Shown piece after piece: positions 32,057 through 38,431 of a stretch of DNA of 38,431 nucleotides. Each line of letters begins with the position of its first letter. The first letter of the stretch is position 1. Origin of the DNA: Opitutaceae bacterium (lineage in GTDB: Bacteria > Verrucomicrobiota > Verrucomicrobiia > Opitutales > Opitutaceae); NCBI GenBank assembly GCA_030648295.1, contig JAUSID010000057.1, positions 1-38,431 on the forward strand, written 5' to 3'. Position numbers and translations under genes: made by a program. The notes beneath the pieces are model-generated. The model did not search any database. It had not been told where the DNA came from and was given only the letters and a program-made list of their open reading frames with translations.

Positions 32057-33100
32057 ATGCCAAGACCTGTCACCCTCTTCACCGGCCAATGGGCCGACCT
32101 TCCGCTCGAGAAGCTCGCTCCGCTTGCGAAAAAGATGGGCTACGACGGCGTCGAACTCGCCTGCTGGGGCGATCACTTCGACGTCGACGCCGCGTCGACG
32201 AACAAGAAATACGTCAGCGACAAGTGGGCGCTGCTGAAGGACCACGGGCTGACCTGCTTCGCGATCTCCAGTCATCTCGTCGGCCAGGCGGTGTGCGACA
32301 ACATCGACGAGCGGCACAAGGCCATCCTGCCGCCGGACGTGTGGGGCGACGGCGAGCCCGAGGGCGTGCGCAAACGCGCCGCCAAGAAGCTCACTACGGC
32401 CGCGAAGGCCGCGCGGGCGTTTTTCGACGCGAAGCCCGGCCGCGGCACGAAGGATGATTTCCCGGCGGTGGTGAATGGCTTCACCGGCTCGAGCATCTGG
32501 CATTCGATCTACGCGTTCCCGCCGACCTCGCAGGAATATTGGGATGCCGGATACGCCGATTTCGCGAAGCGGTTCGGCCCGATTCTCGACGCCTTCGACA
32601 AGGCCAACGTGAATTTCGGCCTCGAGGTGCACCCGACGGAGATCGCCTTCGACATCGCGAGCGCGCAGCGCGCGGTGGCGGCGGTGAAGGGTCACAAGCG
32701 TTTTGGTTTCAACTACGACCCGTCCCACCTCGGCTACCAGGGGGTCGACTACGTGAAGTTCATCCGGACCTTCGGCAACCGGATCTACCACGCGCACATG
32801 AAGGACGTGTGGTGGGGCCACGGTGACGGCACGGTTGGCGTTTTCGGCGGCCATGTGAATTTCGGCGAGGCCCGGCGCTTCTGGGATTTCCGATCATTGG
32901 GCCATGGCGACATCAAATTCGAGGACATCATCGTCGCGCTGAACGACGTTGGCTATCGCGGGCCGCTTTCCGTCGAGTGGGAAGACAGCCGGATGGACCG
33001 CATGCACGGCGCGGCCGAGGCGGCTGCGTTTGTCCGGAAAATCGACTTCCCCTCCAGCGCCATCGCCTTCGACGCGCAATTCGACAAGAAGAATCAATGA
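32057..33100 (+). CDS. TIM-barrel sugar phosphate isomerase/epimerase, second
   Basis: The 347-residue product ([20 protein letters not shown]) has the same barrel superfamily: [66 protein letters not shown] and [14 protein letters not shown], with Glu, Asp, His and Glu metal ligands. It is longer than the divergent isomerase and belongs to another subfamily, often found next to Gfo/Idh/MocA dehydrogenases. The stop overlaps the next gene as ATGA, which indicates a coupled operon. The ATG is preceded by CTCTGCTCCTCCTGCC, again without a Shine-Dalgarno. Confidence 0.9.
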   Translation: MPRPVTLFTGQWADLPLEKLAPLAKKMGYDGVELACWGDHFDVDAASTNKKYVSDKWALLKDHGLTCFAISSHLVGQAVCDNIDERHKAILPPDVWGDGEPEGVRKRAAKKLTTAAKAARAFFDAKPGRGTKDDFPAVVNGFTGSSIWHSIYAFPPTSQEYWDAGYADFAKRFGPILDAFDKANVNFGLEVHPTEIAFDIASAQRAVAAVKGHKRFGFNYDPSHLGYQGVDYVKFIRTFGNRIYHAHMKDVWWGHGDGTVGVFGGHVNFGEARRFWDFRSLGHGDIKFEDIIVALNDVGYRGPLSVEWEDSRMDRMHGAAEAAAFVRKIDFPSSAIAFDAQFDKKNQ

Positions 33101-34179
33101 GCATCAAAATTGCGATCATCGGTGCCGGCGGCATGGCCGGTTACCACGCGACAGGATTCCGCCAGGCCGGCGCCGAGATTGTCGCCCTCGCCGACGTCAA
33201 CCAGGCCGCGGCGGAAAAAGCCGCCGCCCAGCATGGCATCACCCGCGTCTTCAGCGATGTCGCGGACATGCTGCGCACGCTGCCGGAGCTCGACGCGGTG
33301 TCGATCATCGTGCCGAACAAGTTTCATGCGCCGCTGGCCATCGCGGCGCTGAAAGCCGGCAAGCACGTGTTCTGCGAAAAACCGCCGGCCCTCACCGCCC
33401 GCGAAGCCACGGTGATGAAACAGACGGCGGACAAGGCGAAGCGGACGCTGATGTTCAACTTCAACAACCGCGCCCGGCCCGAGAGCTACGCGATGATGGA
33501 GTACATCACCGACGGCGCGGTCGGAAAGGTGAACAGCTGCCAGGCAAAGTGGATTCGCCGCACCGGCATCCCTGGTTTCGGCGGCTGGTTCACCAACAAG
33601 TCGCTCTCCGGCGGCGGGCCGATGATCGACCTGCTGCACATGATCGATCTCGGGCTCTATTTCATGGGGTATCCGGAACCTGCGCACATCCTCGCGCGGA
33701 CGTTTAGCGATTTGATCACCGACAAAACGTTCAAGGGACCGTGGGGCATTCCGGATGTGGCCAAGGGCGTCACAGACGTCGAGGCGGCGGCGCACGGCTT
33801 CGTCACGTTCAAGACCGGCCAGTCGATGGCGTTCCAGGTCTCCTGGGCGGAAATGAACAAACGTGAGGAAGTATCGGTGACGTTCCAGGGTTCGAAGGCC
33901 GGCGGCCTGGTGCAGCGGCTGTTCGGACTCGACGGCATCGACGCCACCGCGATCGACACGTGCGAGCTCTACACGCATGAGCGCGGACGGCCGGTGAACC
34001 GCAGCATCACGGTCCCCCCCGATGCGCCCATGGGCCGCGTGCGTTCCGCGATGAATTTCATCCGTACGCTCGAAGGCTCGGAAAAACCGCTCAACACGCC
34101 GGACCAGGCGGTATCGCTGATGAAAATCATCGACGGTGCCTACAAGTCCGCCGCCACCGGCCGGCCGGTCGCGCTGTAG
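33097..34179 (+). CDS. Gfo/Idh/MocA family oxidoreductase
   Basis: This 360-residue NAD(P)-dependent dehydrogenase has an N-terminal Rossmann fold ([20 protein letters not shown]), the signature [18 protein letters not shown] with the catalytic-region lysine, and a C-terminal domain with [20 protein letters not shown], where Asp and His are typical. It oxidises or reduces a sugar or polyol ring carbon. The partner isomerase, with which it overlaps by four bases, suggests a shared pathway. The stop TAG is the first part of the hairpin AGCGCG-CTT-CGCGCT (34178-34192). Confidence 0.92.
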   Translation: MSIKIAIIGAGGMAGYHATGFRQAGAEIVALADVNQAAAEKAAAQHGITRVFSDVADMLRTLPELDAVSIIVPNKFHAPLAIAALKAGKHVFCEKPPALTAREATVMKQTADKAKRTLMFNFNNRARPESYAMMEYITDGAVGKVNSCQAKWIRRTGIPGFGGWFTNKSLSGGGPMIDLLHMIDLGLYFMGYPEPAHILARTFSDLITDKTFKGPWGIPDVAKGVTDVEAAAHGFVTFKTGQSMAFQVSWAEMNKREEVSVTFQGSKAGGLVQRLFGLDGIDATAIDTCELYTHERGRPVNRSITVPPDAPMGRVRSAMNFIRTLEGSEKPLNTPDQAVSLMKIIDGAYKSAATGRPVAL

Positions 34180-34193
34180 CGCGCTTCGCGCTG

Positions 34194-34387
34194 GAGACGG
34201 GAGCAGGGAGAAAGGAGAAGGACCCAATCCCGTCTCCTCCCTCGTGTCCCCAACTTGGATAACTGTCCGCCGACACTGACCTCTGACCTCTGACATCTGA
34301 CATCTGAAATCTGGCCTCTGGCTTCTGCCCCTGTCCCCTGTCCCCTGTCCCCTGTCTCCCGTCCCCTGTCCCCTCCCCCCGTCCCAC
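34194..34387. repeat. Longest 7-bp repeat array, with an inverted purine arm
   Basis: From 34278 fifteen 7-mers keep phase while the word drifts: CTGACCT (twice), CTGACAT (twice), CTGAAAT, CTGGCCT, CTGGCTT, CTGCCCC, TGTCCCC (three times), TGTCTCC, CGTCCCC, TGTCCCC, TCCCCCC. The run ends at the ATG at 34390. Before it, 34194-34231 (GGAGACGGGAGCAGGGAGAA) is a purine-rich inverted counterpart, with CGTCTCCTCCCTCGTGTCCC following at 34231. Confidence 0.87.
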
Positions 34388-34389
34388 TC

Positions 34390-35577
34390 ATGAAACTCAA
34401 CCGCAAACTCCGCATGGGCATGGTCGGCGGCGGTCGTGGCGCATTCATCGGCGCCGTGCACCGCATGGCCGCGCGCCTCGATGGTGAAATCGATCTCGTC
34501 GCCGGCTGCTTCTCGGCCGATCCGAAAAAATCAAAACTGTCGGGCGAGGATCTGTTCATTGATCCGTCCCGCGTCTATGCGACCTATGAGGAAATGGCGC
34601 GGAAGGAAGCGGCGCTGCCCGCCGATCAACGCATCGACTTCGTCTCGATCGTCACGCGCAACAACACGCACTTCGCCGTCTCAAAAACATTCCTCGAGGC
34701 GGGCTTCCACGTCATCTGCGACAAGCCGCTGTGCTTCTCCCTCAAGGAAGGGCTGAAGCTGCGGGAGATTGTGCGCCAGAGCGGCCGGGTCTTCGCGCTA
34801 ACGCACAATTACACCGGCTATCCCATGGTGAAGGAGGCGCGCGAGTGGGTGCGTGCCGGCAAGCTCGGCAAGCTGATGAAAATCGTGGTGGAGTATCCGC
34901 AGGGCTACGCCATCAGCGCGCTCGAGACCGGCACGACGGGACAGATTTCAAACTGGCGGATGGATCCTTCGGTGTCGGGACTCTCGAACTGCATGGGCGA
35001 CATCGGCACGCACGCGCACAATCTCGCCCGCTACATCACCGGGCTGGACGTGGAGGAAATCTGCGCGGAGTTGTCGACGTTCATTCCCGGCCGGCCGCTC
35101 GACGACGACGGCAACTGCCTGGTGCGGTTTGCGAAGGGCGTGAAGGGGATCATCTACGCCTCGCAAGTCTCGAGCGGCGAGGAGAACAACCTCAACATTC
35201 GCGTCTTCGGCACCAAGGGCTCGCTGCAATGGTTCCAGGAAAACCCGAACGAGCTCATTTTCAAGAAAGCCGATTCGCCGCAACTCGTGTATCGCCGCGG
35301 CAACGGCTACCTTTCGGCCGCGGCGCAGGGCGCCACCCGGACGCCGTTCGCGCACCCCGAAGGTTTCATCGAGGCGTTCGCCAACGTTTACCGGAGCGCC
35401 GGCAAGGCGATCGCCGACGCAATCGAGGGGCGCAAACCCGGCAAGGACGCCTACGACTTCCCGACGATCGACGACGGCATCGCCGGTATGGCCTTTGTGG
35501 AGACGGCCGTGAAGAGCGGCAAGGCCGGCGCGAAGTGGGTCAAGTTCCCGAAGGTTTTTGCTGCTGCAAAAACCTAG
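34390..35577 (+). CDS. Gfo/Idh/MocA family oxidoreductase, second
   Basis: The 395-residue product has the Rossmann start LRMGMVGGGRGAFIGAVHRM, then EAGFHVICDKPLCFSLKEGL with the conserved lysine, THNYTGYPMVKEAREWVRAG, and the Asp/His pair in NCMGDIGTHAHNLARYITGL. It is longer than its upstream neighbour and of a different subfamily, with only low similarity. The ATG follows a pyrimidine repeat array directly. The last 17 codons before the end are echoed at 37837-37890. Together with the isomerases it suggests conversion of keto-sugars or inositol-like polyols. Confidence 0.92.
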   Translation: MKLNRKLRMGMVGGGRGAFIGAVHRMAARLDGEIDLVAGCFSADPKKSKLSGEDLFIDPSRVYATYEEMARKEAALPADQRIDFVSIVTRNNTHFAVSKTFLEAGFHVICDKPLCFSLKEGLKLREIVRQSGRVFALTHNYTGYPMVKEAREWVRAGKLGKLMKIVVEYPQGYAISALETGTTGQISNWRMDPSVSGLSNCMGDIGTHAHNLARYITGLDVEEICAELSTFIPGRPLDDDGNCLVRFAKGVKGIIYASQVSSGEENNLNIRVFGTKGSLQWFQENPNELIFKKADSPQLVYRRGNGYLSAAAQGATRTPFAHPEGFIEAFANVYRSAGKAIADAIEGRKPGKDAYDFPTIDDGIAGMAFVETAVKSGKAGAKWVKFPKVFAAAKT

Positions 35578-35655
35578 GTGGAGTGTCGTGGCAAGGGGCC
35601 TGCGTGGTGCCTTGGCCGACAATGATGCGCGGTTGGCGTGTCAATCGGTCGTCGC

Positions 35656-35832
35656 TTAATTCTGTACTTCGTACACCTCCACCAGCGCCGTGCCGGTGGC
35701 GTCGTTCGAGCCGAGCACTTGCACGGTGTAGGCTCCAGGCGCGAGGTTGATCAGGATCGCGGCATCACGGCCGCCCGGAGGAATCGCGAACGCGCCGACG
35801 GCCGCCGCGGCCCAGCGTCGTCCTGTAATGAA
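35656..35832 (-). pseudogene. C-terminal remnant with LAPGAYTVQV...ALVEVYE motif
   Basis: The minus strand reads about 58 codons ending RDAAILINLAPGAYTVQVLG, SNDATGTALVEVYEVQN and stop at 35656. This tail (beta-strand, PGAYTVQV, then TG-ALVEVYE) is the C-terminal end of large secreted proteins seen in Opitutaceae and relatives. There is no start or upstream domain. Identification is from memory of the motif. Confidence 0.6.
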
Positions 35833-35894
35833 ATGAAAAGATAAAGGCGGCAGTGTTCATTGTGGTGATTCGGACTGTTTATACCGGCGACGGA

Positions 35895-35979
35895 TTATGG
35901 CATCTCGTAAACTTCAACGAGGGCCACACCCGTCGTTCCACCTATACCGGACAACCCCATCGCATGAACGCCGAGGTGA
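35895..35979 (-). pseudogene. Second remnant of the same ALVEVYE tail
   Basis: The minus strand reads GVHAMGLSGIGGTTGVALVE, VYEMP and stop at 35895. It matches the tail at 35656-35832 (TG-ALVEVYE) but is a different copy, with a more typical GGTTGVALVEVYE. The two lie in tandem, about 60 bp apart. From 35980 to 36230 I see nothing recognisable. Confidence 0.55.
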
Positions 35980-36232
35980 GACGAATCGTGTCCGCTGTAC
36001 CGCGACTGTTACCACGAGGTTCGGAGCATAAACCCTGAACCGACCCGGCTGGTTCATCGCGGCTGGTCTTCATCGGACAAGGGTATTCGGCTGGAGCCGA
36101 AGCACCCTGCGCAGATGGCGCCGATTCTTCGGATGCCGTTGAGAAGGCGCCAATTCCCGCCCCGGAGCAACGAGATTACCTGCGCAAATCTTGCGGGCTC
36201 ATCGGCCGGGCGTTTCCCCGGAGATCGGCAAT

Positions 36233-36260
36233 CAGAGGTCAGAGGTCAGAGGTCAGAGCC
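36233..36260. repeat. Short 7-bp repeat array
   Basis: CAGAGGT is repeated three times and followed by CAGAGCC. It is the inverse of the CTGACCT words at 34278. It lies about 90 bp before the DUF433 gene. Confidence 0.8.
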
Positions 36261-36350
36261 TCGATTCTGTGTCCAAAGATTCGAGGCAATCACAGTGCGC
36301 CGCCTGCAACACCGGCTTGATGTCAAGGTCATCGCGCTTACCCTGCGCCC

Positions 36351-36662
36351 ATGAAGAATGGCAAGCACCGCAGCCGCACGTCCTCCCGCGCCACCGAGCG
36401 CATCGAGCTGGGCCGATACATCGTGGCCGACCCGGCGATTTGCCACGGCAAACCCACTTTCAAGGGCACGCGCATCATGGTGTGGCAGGTGCTCGATGAC
36501 GTCGCCGACGGACGGTCGTGGGACTTTATTTGCCGGACACGATGGGGAGGGCGGGTGTCGCTGGCGGGGATTACCGAGGCAGTGCGGCTCTCGCGACAGG
36601 CATGGCTGGACGAGCATGGCCGCCTGCAGCGCAGGCCTTCGGCCACTGCCCTCTCAGCGTGA
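36351..36662 (+). CDS. DUF433 antitoxin-like protein
   Basis: The 103-residue product carries IVADPAICHGKPTFKGTRIM and VWQVLDDVADGRSWDFI, the DUF433 signature, after a basic N-terminus. DUF433 proteins have a winged-helix-like DNA-binding form and usually precede a DUF5615 PIN-like toxin, as here. The stop TGA overlaps the GTG of the next gene (GTGA). The C-terminal part (GRVSLAGITEAVRLSRQAWL) also fits. Confidence 0.85.
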   Translation: MKNGKHRSRTSSRATERIELGRYIVADPAICHGKPTFKGTRIMVWQVLDDVADGRSWDFICRTRWGGRVSLAGITEAVRLSRQAWLDEHGRLQRRPSATALSA

Positions 36663-37051
36663 ACCTGTTGGACGAAAACTTTCCGGAGGATCAGCGGCCC
36701 CGTTTACGTCAATGGCGAATTCCATTCCGGCAAATCGGACACGAGGTCGGCTGGCACGGTGTCAAGGACGATAACGTCCTCGGACTCCTTCACCGGCTGC
36801 GGCGGGTGACCTTATTCACGCAAGATCAGGATTTCTTTCAAAAAGAACTCTGTCATCCCACCTATTGCCTGCTCTATCTCGACGTGTGCGCGGACGACGC
36901 CGCCGAATACGTTCGCCGTTTCTTGCGACACCCGTTGTTCGACACTCAGGCCAAGCGGATGGGTGTCGTGGCCCGCGCGCACCACGAAGGGATCGAATTC
37001 TGGCAGCGAATTCGGGCAGGTCGTCAGCGCGCCAATTGGCTGGAGAGTTGA
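36659..37051 (+). CDS. DUF5615 PIN-like toxin
   Basis: The 130-residue product from the GTG at 36659 reads VNLLDENFPEDQRPRLRQWR, then GHEVGWHGVKDDNVLGLLHR and TLFTQDQDFF. These aspartates are the acidic residues of the PIN-like DUF5615 nuclease fold. It is the probable toxin of the DUF433-DUF5615 pair. The GTGA overlap fixes the start. The length is slightly above the family average. Confidence 0.83.
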   Translation: MNLLDENFPEDQRPRLRQWRIPFRQIGHEVGWHGVKDDNVLGLLHRLRRVTLFTQDQDFFQKELCHPTYCLLYLDVCADDAAEYVRRFLRHPLFDTQAKRMGVVARAHHEGIEFWQRIRAGRQRANWLES

Positions 37052-37068
37052 ACGCTGACCGATGCGAG

Positions 37069-37509
37069 TTACGGGACCGTCGCGATCACGTTCCGACCCG
37101 CCAATCCGAAGTGTTTTGCCGCCGCCAGCAGATGTCCGTCATTTGAGTAGACGCTCTTGAAGCCCTGCTGCGCCGCCGTCGCCAGATGGAGCGCGTCCGC
37201 CGCGCGCAAGAAAGTCGTCGCAGGCAGCCCGGCGTAAACCGCCGCCACCTTGACCAGCGTCTCGCGCGCGATCGGCAGCCACTGGATTGCGCCCTGGCCA
37301 TCATCCGCCGCCAGTTGTCCCAGGAGCGCAGCATAGTGGACCGGTTTGATCGCGCCGTCGCGCAGCTTGCGATGGAAGGCGGCGATCATCTCCGCGTGCC
37401 CGTGCGCGGCGCAGGCAAGGTGATCCGTCGCGGCCAGTTCCCGCACCGTTTCCCAGCCCGGATCCTGAAAATAAAGCCGGACCAGGTAACTCGTGTCGAA
37501 ATAGATCAC
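37069..37509 (-). CDS. PIN domain toxin, VapC family
   Basis: The 146-residue product begins with GTG (MIYFDTSYLVRLYF) and has the PIN acidic residues Asp5, Glu40 in HGHAEMIAAF, Asp105 in RAADALHLATA and Asp124 in VYSNDGHLL. VapC enzymes are RNases neutralised by the partner antitoxin. Here the start overlaps the stop of the antitoxin gene as GTGA. It is convergent with the DUF5615 toxin, so two toxin-antitoxin modules lie tail to tail 17 bp apart. Confidence 0.88.
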   Translation of the reverse strand: MIYFDTSYLVRLYFQDPGWETVRELAATDHLACAAHGHAEMIAAFHRKLRDGAIKPVHYAALLGQLAADDGQGAIQWLPIARETLVKVAAVYAGLPATTFLRAADALHLATAAQQGFKSVYSNDGHLLAAAKHFGLAGRNVIATVP

Positions 37510-37763
37510 GACACGGCGCGATCCCGATCTTCACTGACCAGGGCCGTGGCATCTTTCCCACCGCAGAAAAATCGCGTGTGCCTGCGAAATGCGGGAGTCA
37601 GTTTCCGGCGGGAAAAATACGGCGTCGCCGGCGGGGCCGTTGCCGGCACGAGCTTGGCCACGATGCGACCGCGTTCGGTCACGTGCACCTCGCCCGACAG
37701 CGTCGCCTGCCGCACCCATTTGCCCGTGGCCGCATGAAGTTCCCGAATCGTTATCGTCTTCAT
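37506..37763 (-). CDS. Phd/VapB-type antitoxin
   Basis: The 85-residue product (MKTITIRELHAATGKWVRQA, VHVTERGRIVAKLVPA) has the Phd/YefM N-terminal DNA-binding domain and an arginine-rich C-terminal half (YFSRRKLTPAFRRHTRFFCG) expected to bind the toxin. The ATG is chosen because a perfect inverted repeat covers it, as expected for an autoregulated antitoxin operon. Adjacent residues upstream are not conserved in type. Confidence 0.86.
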   Translation of the reverse strand: MKTITIRELHAATGKWVRQATLSGEVHVTERGRIVAKLVPATAPPATPYFSRRKLTPAFRRHTRFFCGGKDATALVSEDRDRAVS

Positions 37764-37782
37764 GTGACACACCGTGTCACAT
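37762..37782. promoter_or_regulatory. Antitoxin operator: perfect inverted repeat over the start codon
   Basis: ATGTGACAC-ACC-GTGTCACAT has two perfect 9-bp arms around a 3-nt spacer. It overlaps the first two bases of the antitoxin ATG. Binding of the antitoxin or its complex would block both transcription and initiation. Confidence 0.72.
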
Positions 37783-37836
37783 TCGGTTGTGCTGTCAACG
37801 GAGGCCTGCGCGATGCGCGGCGGGAATCGACGGGCC

Positions 37837-37890
37837 GCCGTGAAGAACAGCAAGGCCGGCGCGAAGTGGGTCAAGTTCCCGAAAGTGTAG
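37837..37890 (+). pseudogene. Stray copy of the end of a Gfo/Idh/MocA gene
   Basis: GCC through TAG encodes AVKNSKAGAKWVKFPKV. It repeats 35506-35556 of the second oxidoreductase gene (AVKSGKAGAKWVKFPKV) with about three base changes over 51 bp. Nothing of the gene is found before it. It is a fragment of that gene or of a close paralogue left after deletion or recombination. Confidence 0.75.
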
Positions 37891-37905
37891 CGGACCTTGC
37901 CCGCA

Positions 37906-38004
37906 AACACTCAACGTTCAACTCTCAACGCTTAACGCTTAATTACCGGGCCCGCTTCCCGCTTACTTGAGCGTTCAGCGTTAAACGTTGAGCGTTGAGC
38001 GTTC
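37906..38004. repeat. Inverted pair of 7-bp repeat arrays at the msrB 3' end
   Basis: The left arm (37906-37943) reads CAACGTT, CAACTCT, CAACGCT, TAACGCT. The right arm (37969-38004) reads GAGCGTT, CAGCGTT, AAACGTT, GAGCGTT, GAGCGTT. The arms enclose about 25 bp. The msrB frame runs into the element, which encodes the tail [19 protein letters not shown]. Confidence 0.85.
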
Positions 38005-38431
38005 TGCTGCTCGACCCACGCATCGTACTCCTTCCGCGGCATGAACCGCAGCGACGCACTGTTGATGCAGTAGCGCAGCCCGCCGCGCTCGTGCGGCCCG
38101 TCGGGAAAGACATGGCCGAGATGCGCGCCGTCGATCGCGCAGTGCACCTCGACGCGGCGCATGCCGTGGCTGCTGTCAACGTCCTCCTCCACGAACGCCG
38201 GATCGATCGGCTGGGTGAAGCTCGGCCAGCCGGTGCCACTGTCGAACTTGTCGCGACTGTCGAAGAGCGGCGTGTCGCTGCACACGGAAAAGTAAACCCC
38301 GTCCTCATGGTGGTTCCAATACGCGTTGCGAAACGACGCCTCGGTGCCCTGCTGGCGTGCGACCTTGAACTGCTCGGGCGTGAGCAGACGCTGCCACTCG
38401 GCGTCGGTGCGCTGCACCCGCGCCTTGCTCA
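37932..38431 (-). CDS. msrB: Peptide-methionine (R)-S-oxide reductase (start just outside the window)
   Basis: MsrB reduces the R-isomer of methionine sulfoxide. The visible 166 residues include [27 protein letters not shown] and [13 protein letters not shown], whose cysteine is the catalytic one. The two CxxC pairs that hold zinc in many MsrB proteins are reduced to single cysteines (SVCSDTPLF and [11 protein letters not shown]), so this is a zinc-free form. The last visible bases read TG-AGC-AAG, so the ATG probably lies one base beyond the edge. The C-terminal 20 residues or so derive from a repeat array. Confidence 0.93.
   Translation of the reverse strand, partial: SKARVQRTDAEWQRLLTPEQFKVARQQGTEASFRNAYWNHHEDGVYFSVCSDTPLFDSRDKFDSGTGWPSFTQPIDPAFVEEDVDSSHGMRRVEVHCAIDGAHLGHVFPDGPHERGGLRYCINSASLRFMPRKEYDAWVEQQNAQRSTFNAERSSKREAGPVIKR

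Overview
The window is GC-rich, with a gene set that looks like an environmental Verrucomicrobiota of the Opitutaceae (Opitutus/Lacunisphaera) kind. The basis is two large TonB-dependent receptors, the C-terminal remnant motif VALVEVYE, YXWGXW-repeat and DUF885 proteins, Gfo/Idh/MocA dehydrogenases paired with TIM-barrel sugar isomerases, and a very heavy load of intergenic repeats. This assignment is inferred from style and gene content, not from a marker gene. I see no rRNA, tRNA, CRISPR array, phage or transposase.

Layout. 1-2492 (minus): proton-translocating transhydrogenase pntAA-pntAB-pntB, with pntB cut by the window edge. 2867-4252: asnS. 4464-9088 (minus): a secreted DUF4185-like protein, a gutted TonB-receptor pseudogene, an M14 carboxypeptidase and a YXWGXW protein, separated by repeat clusters. 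9124-11034: an unusual protein with a DUF4177-like head and three copies of a second domain. 11230-12930: a secreted PQQ/sorbosone-dehydrogenase-like beta-propeller cut from its cytochrome c domain by one in-frame TAG. 13307-15745: TonB receptor. 16017-17941: msrP-msrQ, periplasmic methionine sulfoxide repair. 18078-19814: DUF885 peptidase. 20079-25375: housekeeping genes (rsuA, a TonB-type protein, yhbY, a threonine-dehydratase-like enzyme, rsgA, a GYF_2-RDD membrane protein). 25405-26938 (minus): apt overlapping a 2-hydroxyacid dehydrogenase. 27503-35577: a probable sugar/polyol locus with a TonB receptor, two TIM-barrel isomerases and two Gfo/Idh/MocA oxidoreductases. 35578-37900: an eroded accessory patch with gene remnants and two toxin-antitoxin modules. 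37932-38431: msrB, cut by the window edge.

The most interesting signal lies between the genes. (1) There are about ten short arrays, each with its own repeat word but nearly all with a period of 7 bp. Many form inverted arms, and several lie directly against a start codon where no Shine-Dalgarno is visible. (2) A 117-bp palindromic core occurs twice, flanked by such arms, in the same relative position and orientation in front of pntAB and msrQ. (3) Several families of REP-like hairpins with 3-nt loops sit on, or within a few bases of, stop codons. Some copies have other repeats inserted inside the hairpin. Heptanucleotide STRR repeats are known from cyanobacteria. Here the constant is the period rather than the sequence, together with the gene-edge placement, and that deserves a genome-wide test. 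Coordinates were read by eye, and all homology statements come from motif recognition without database searches.
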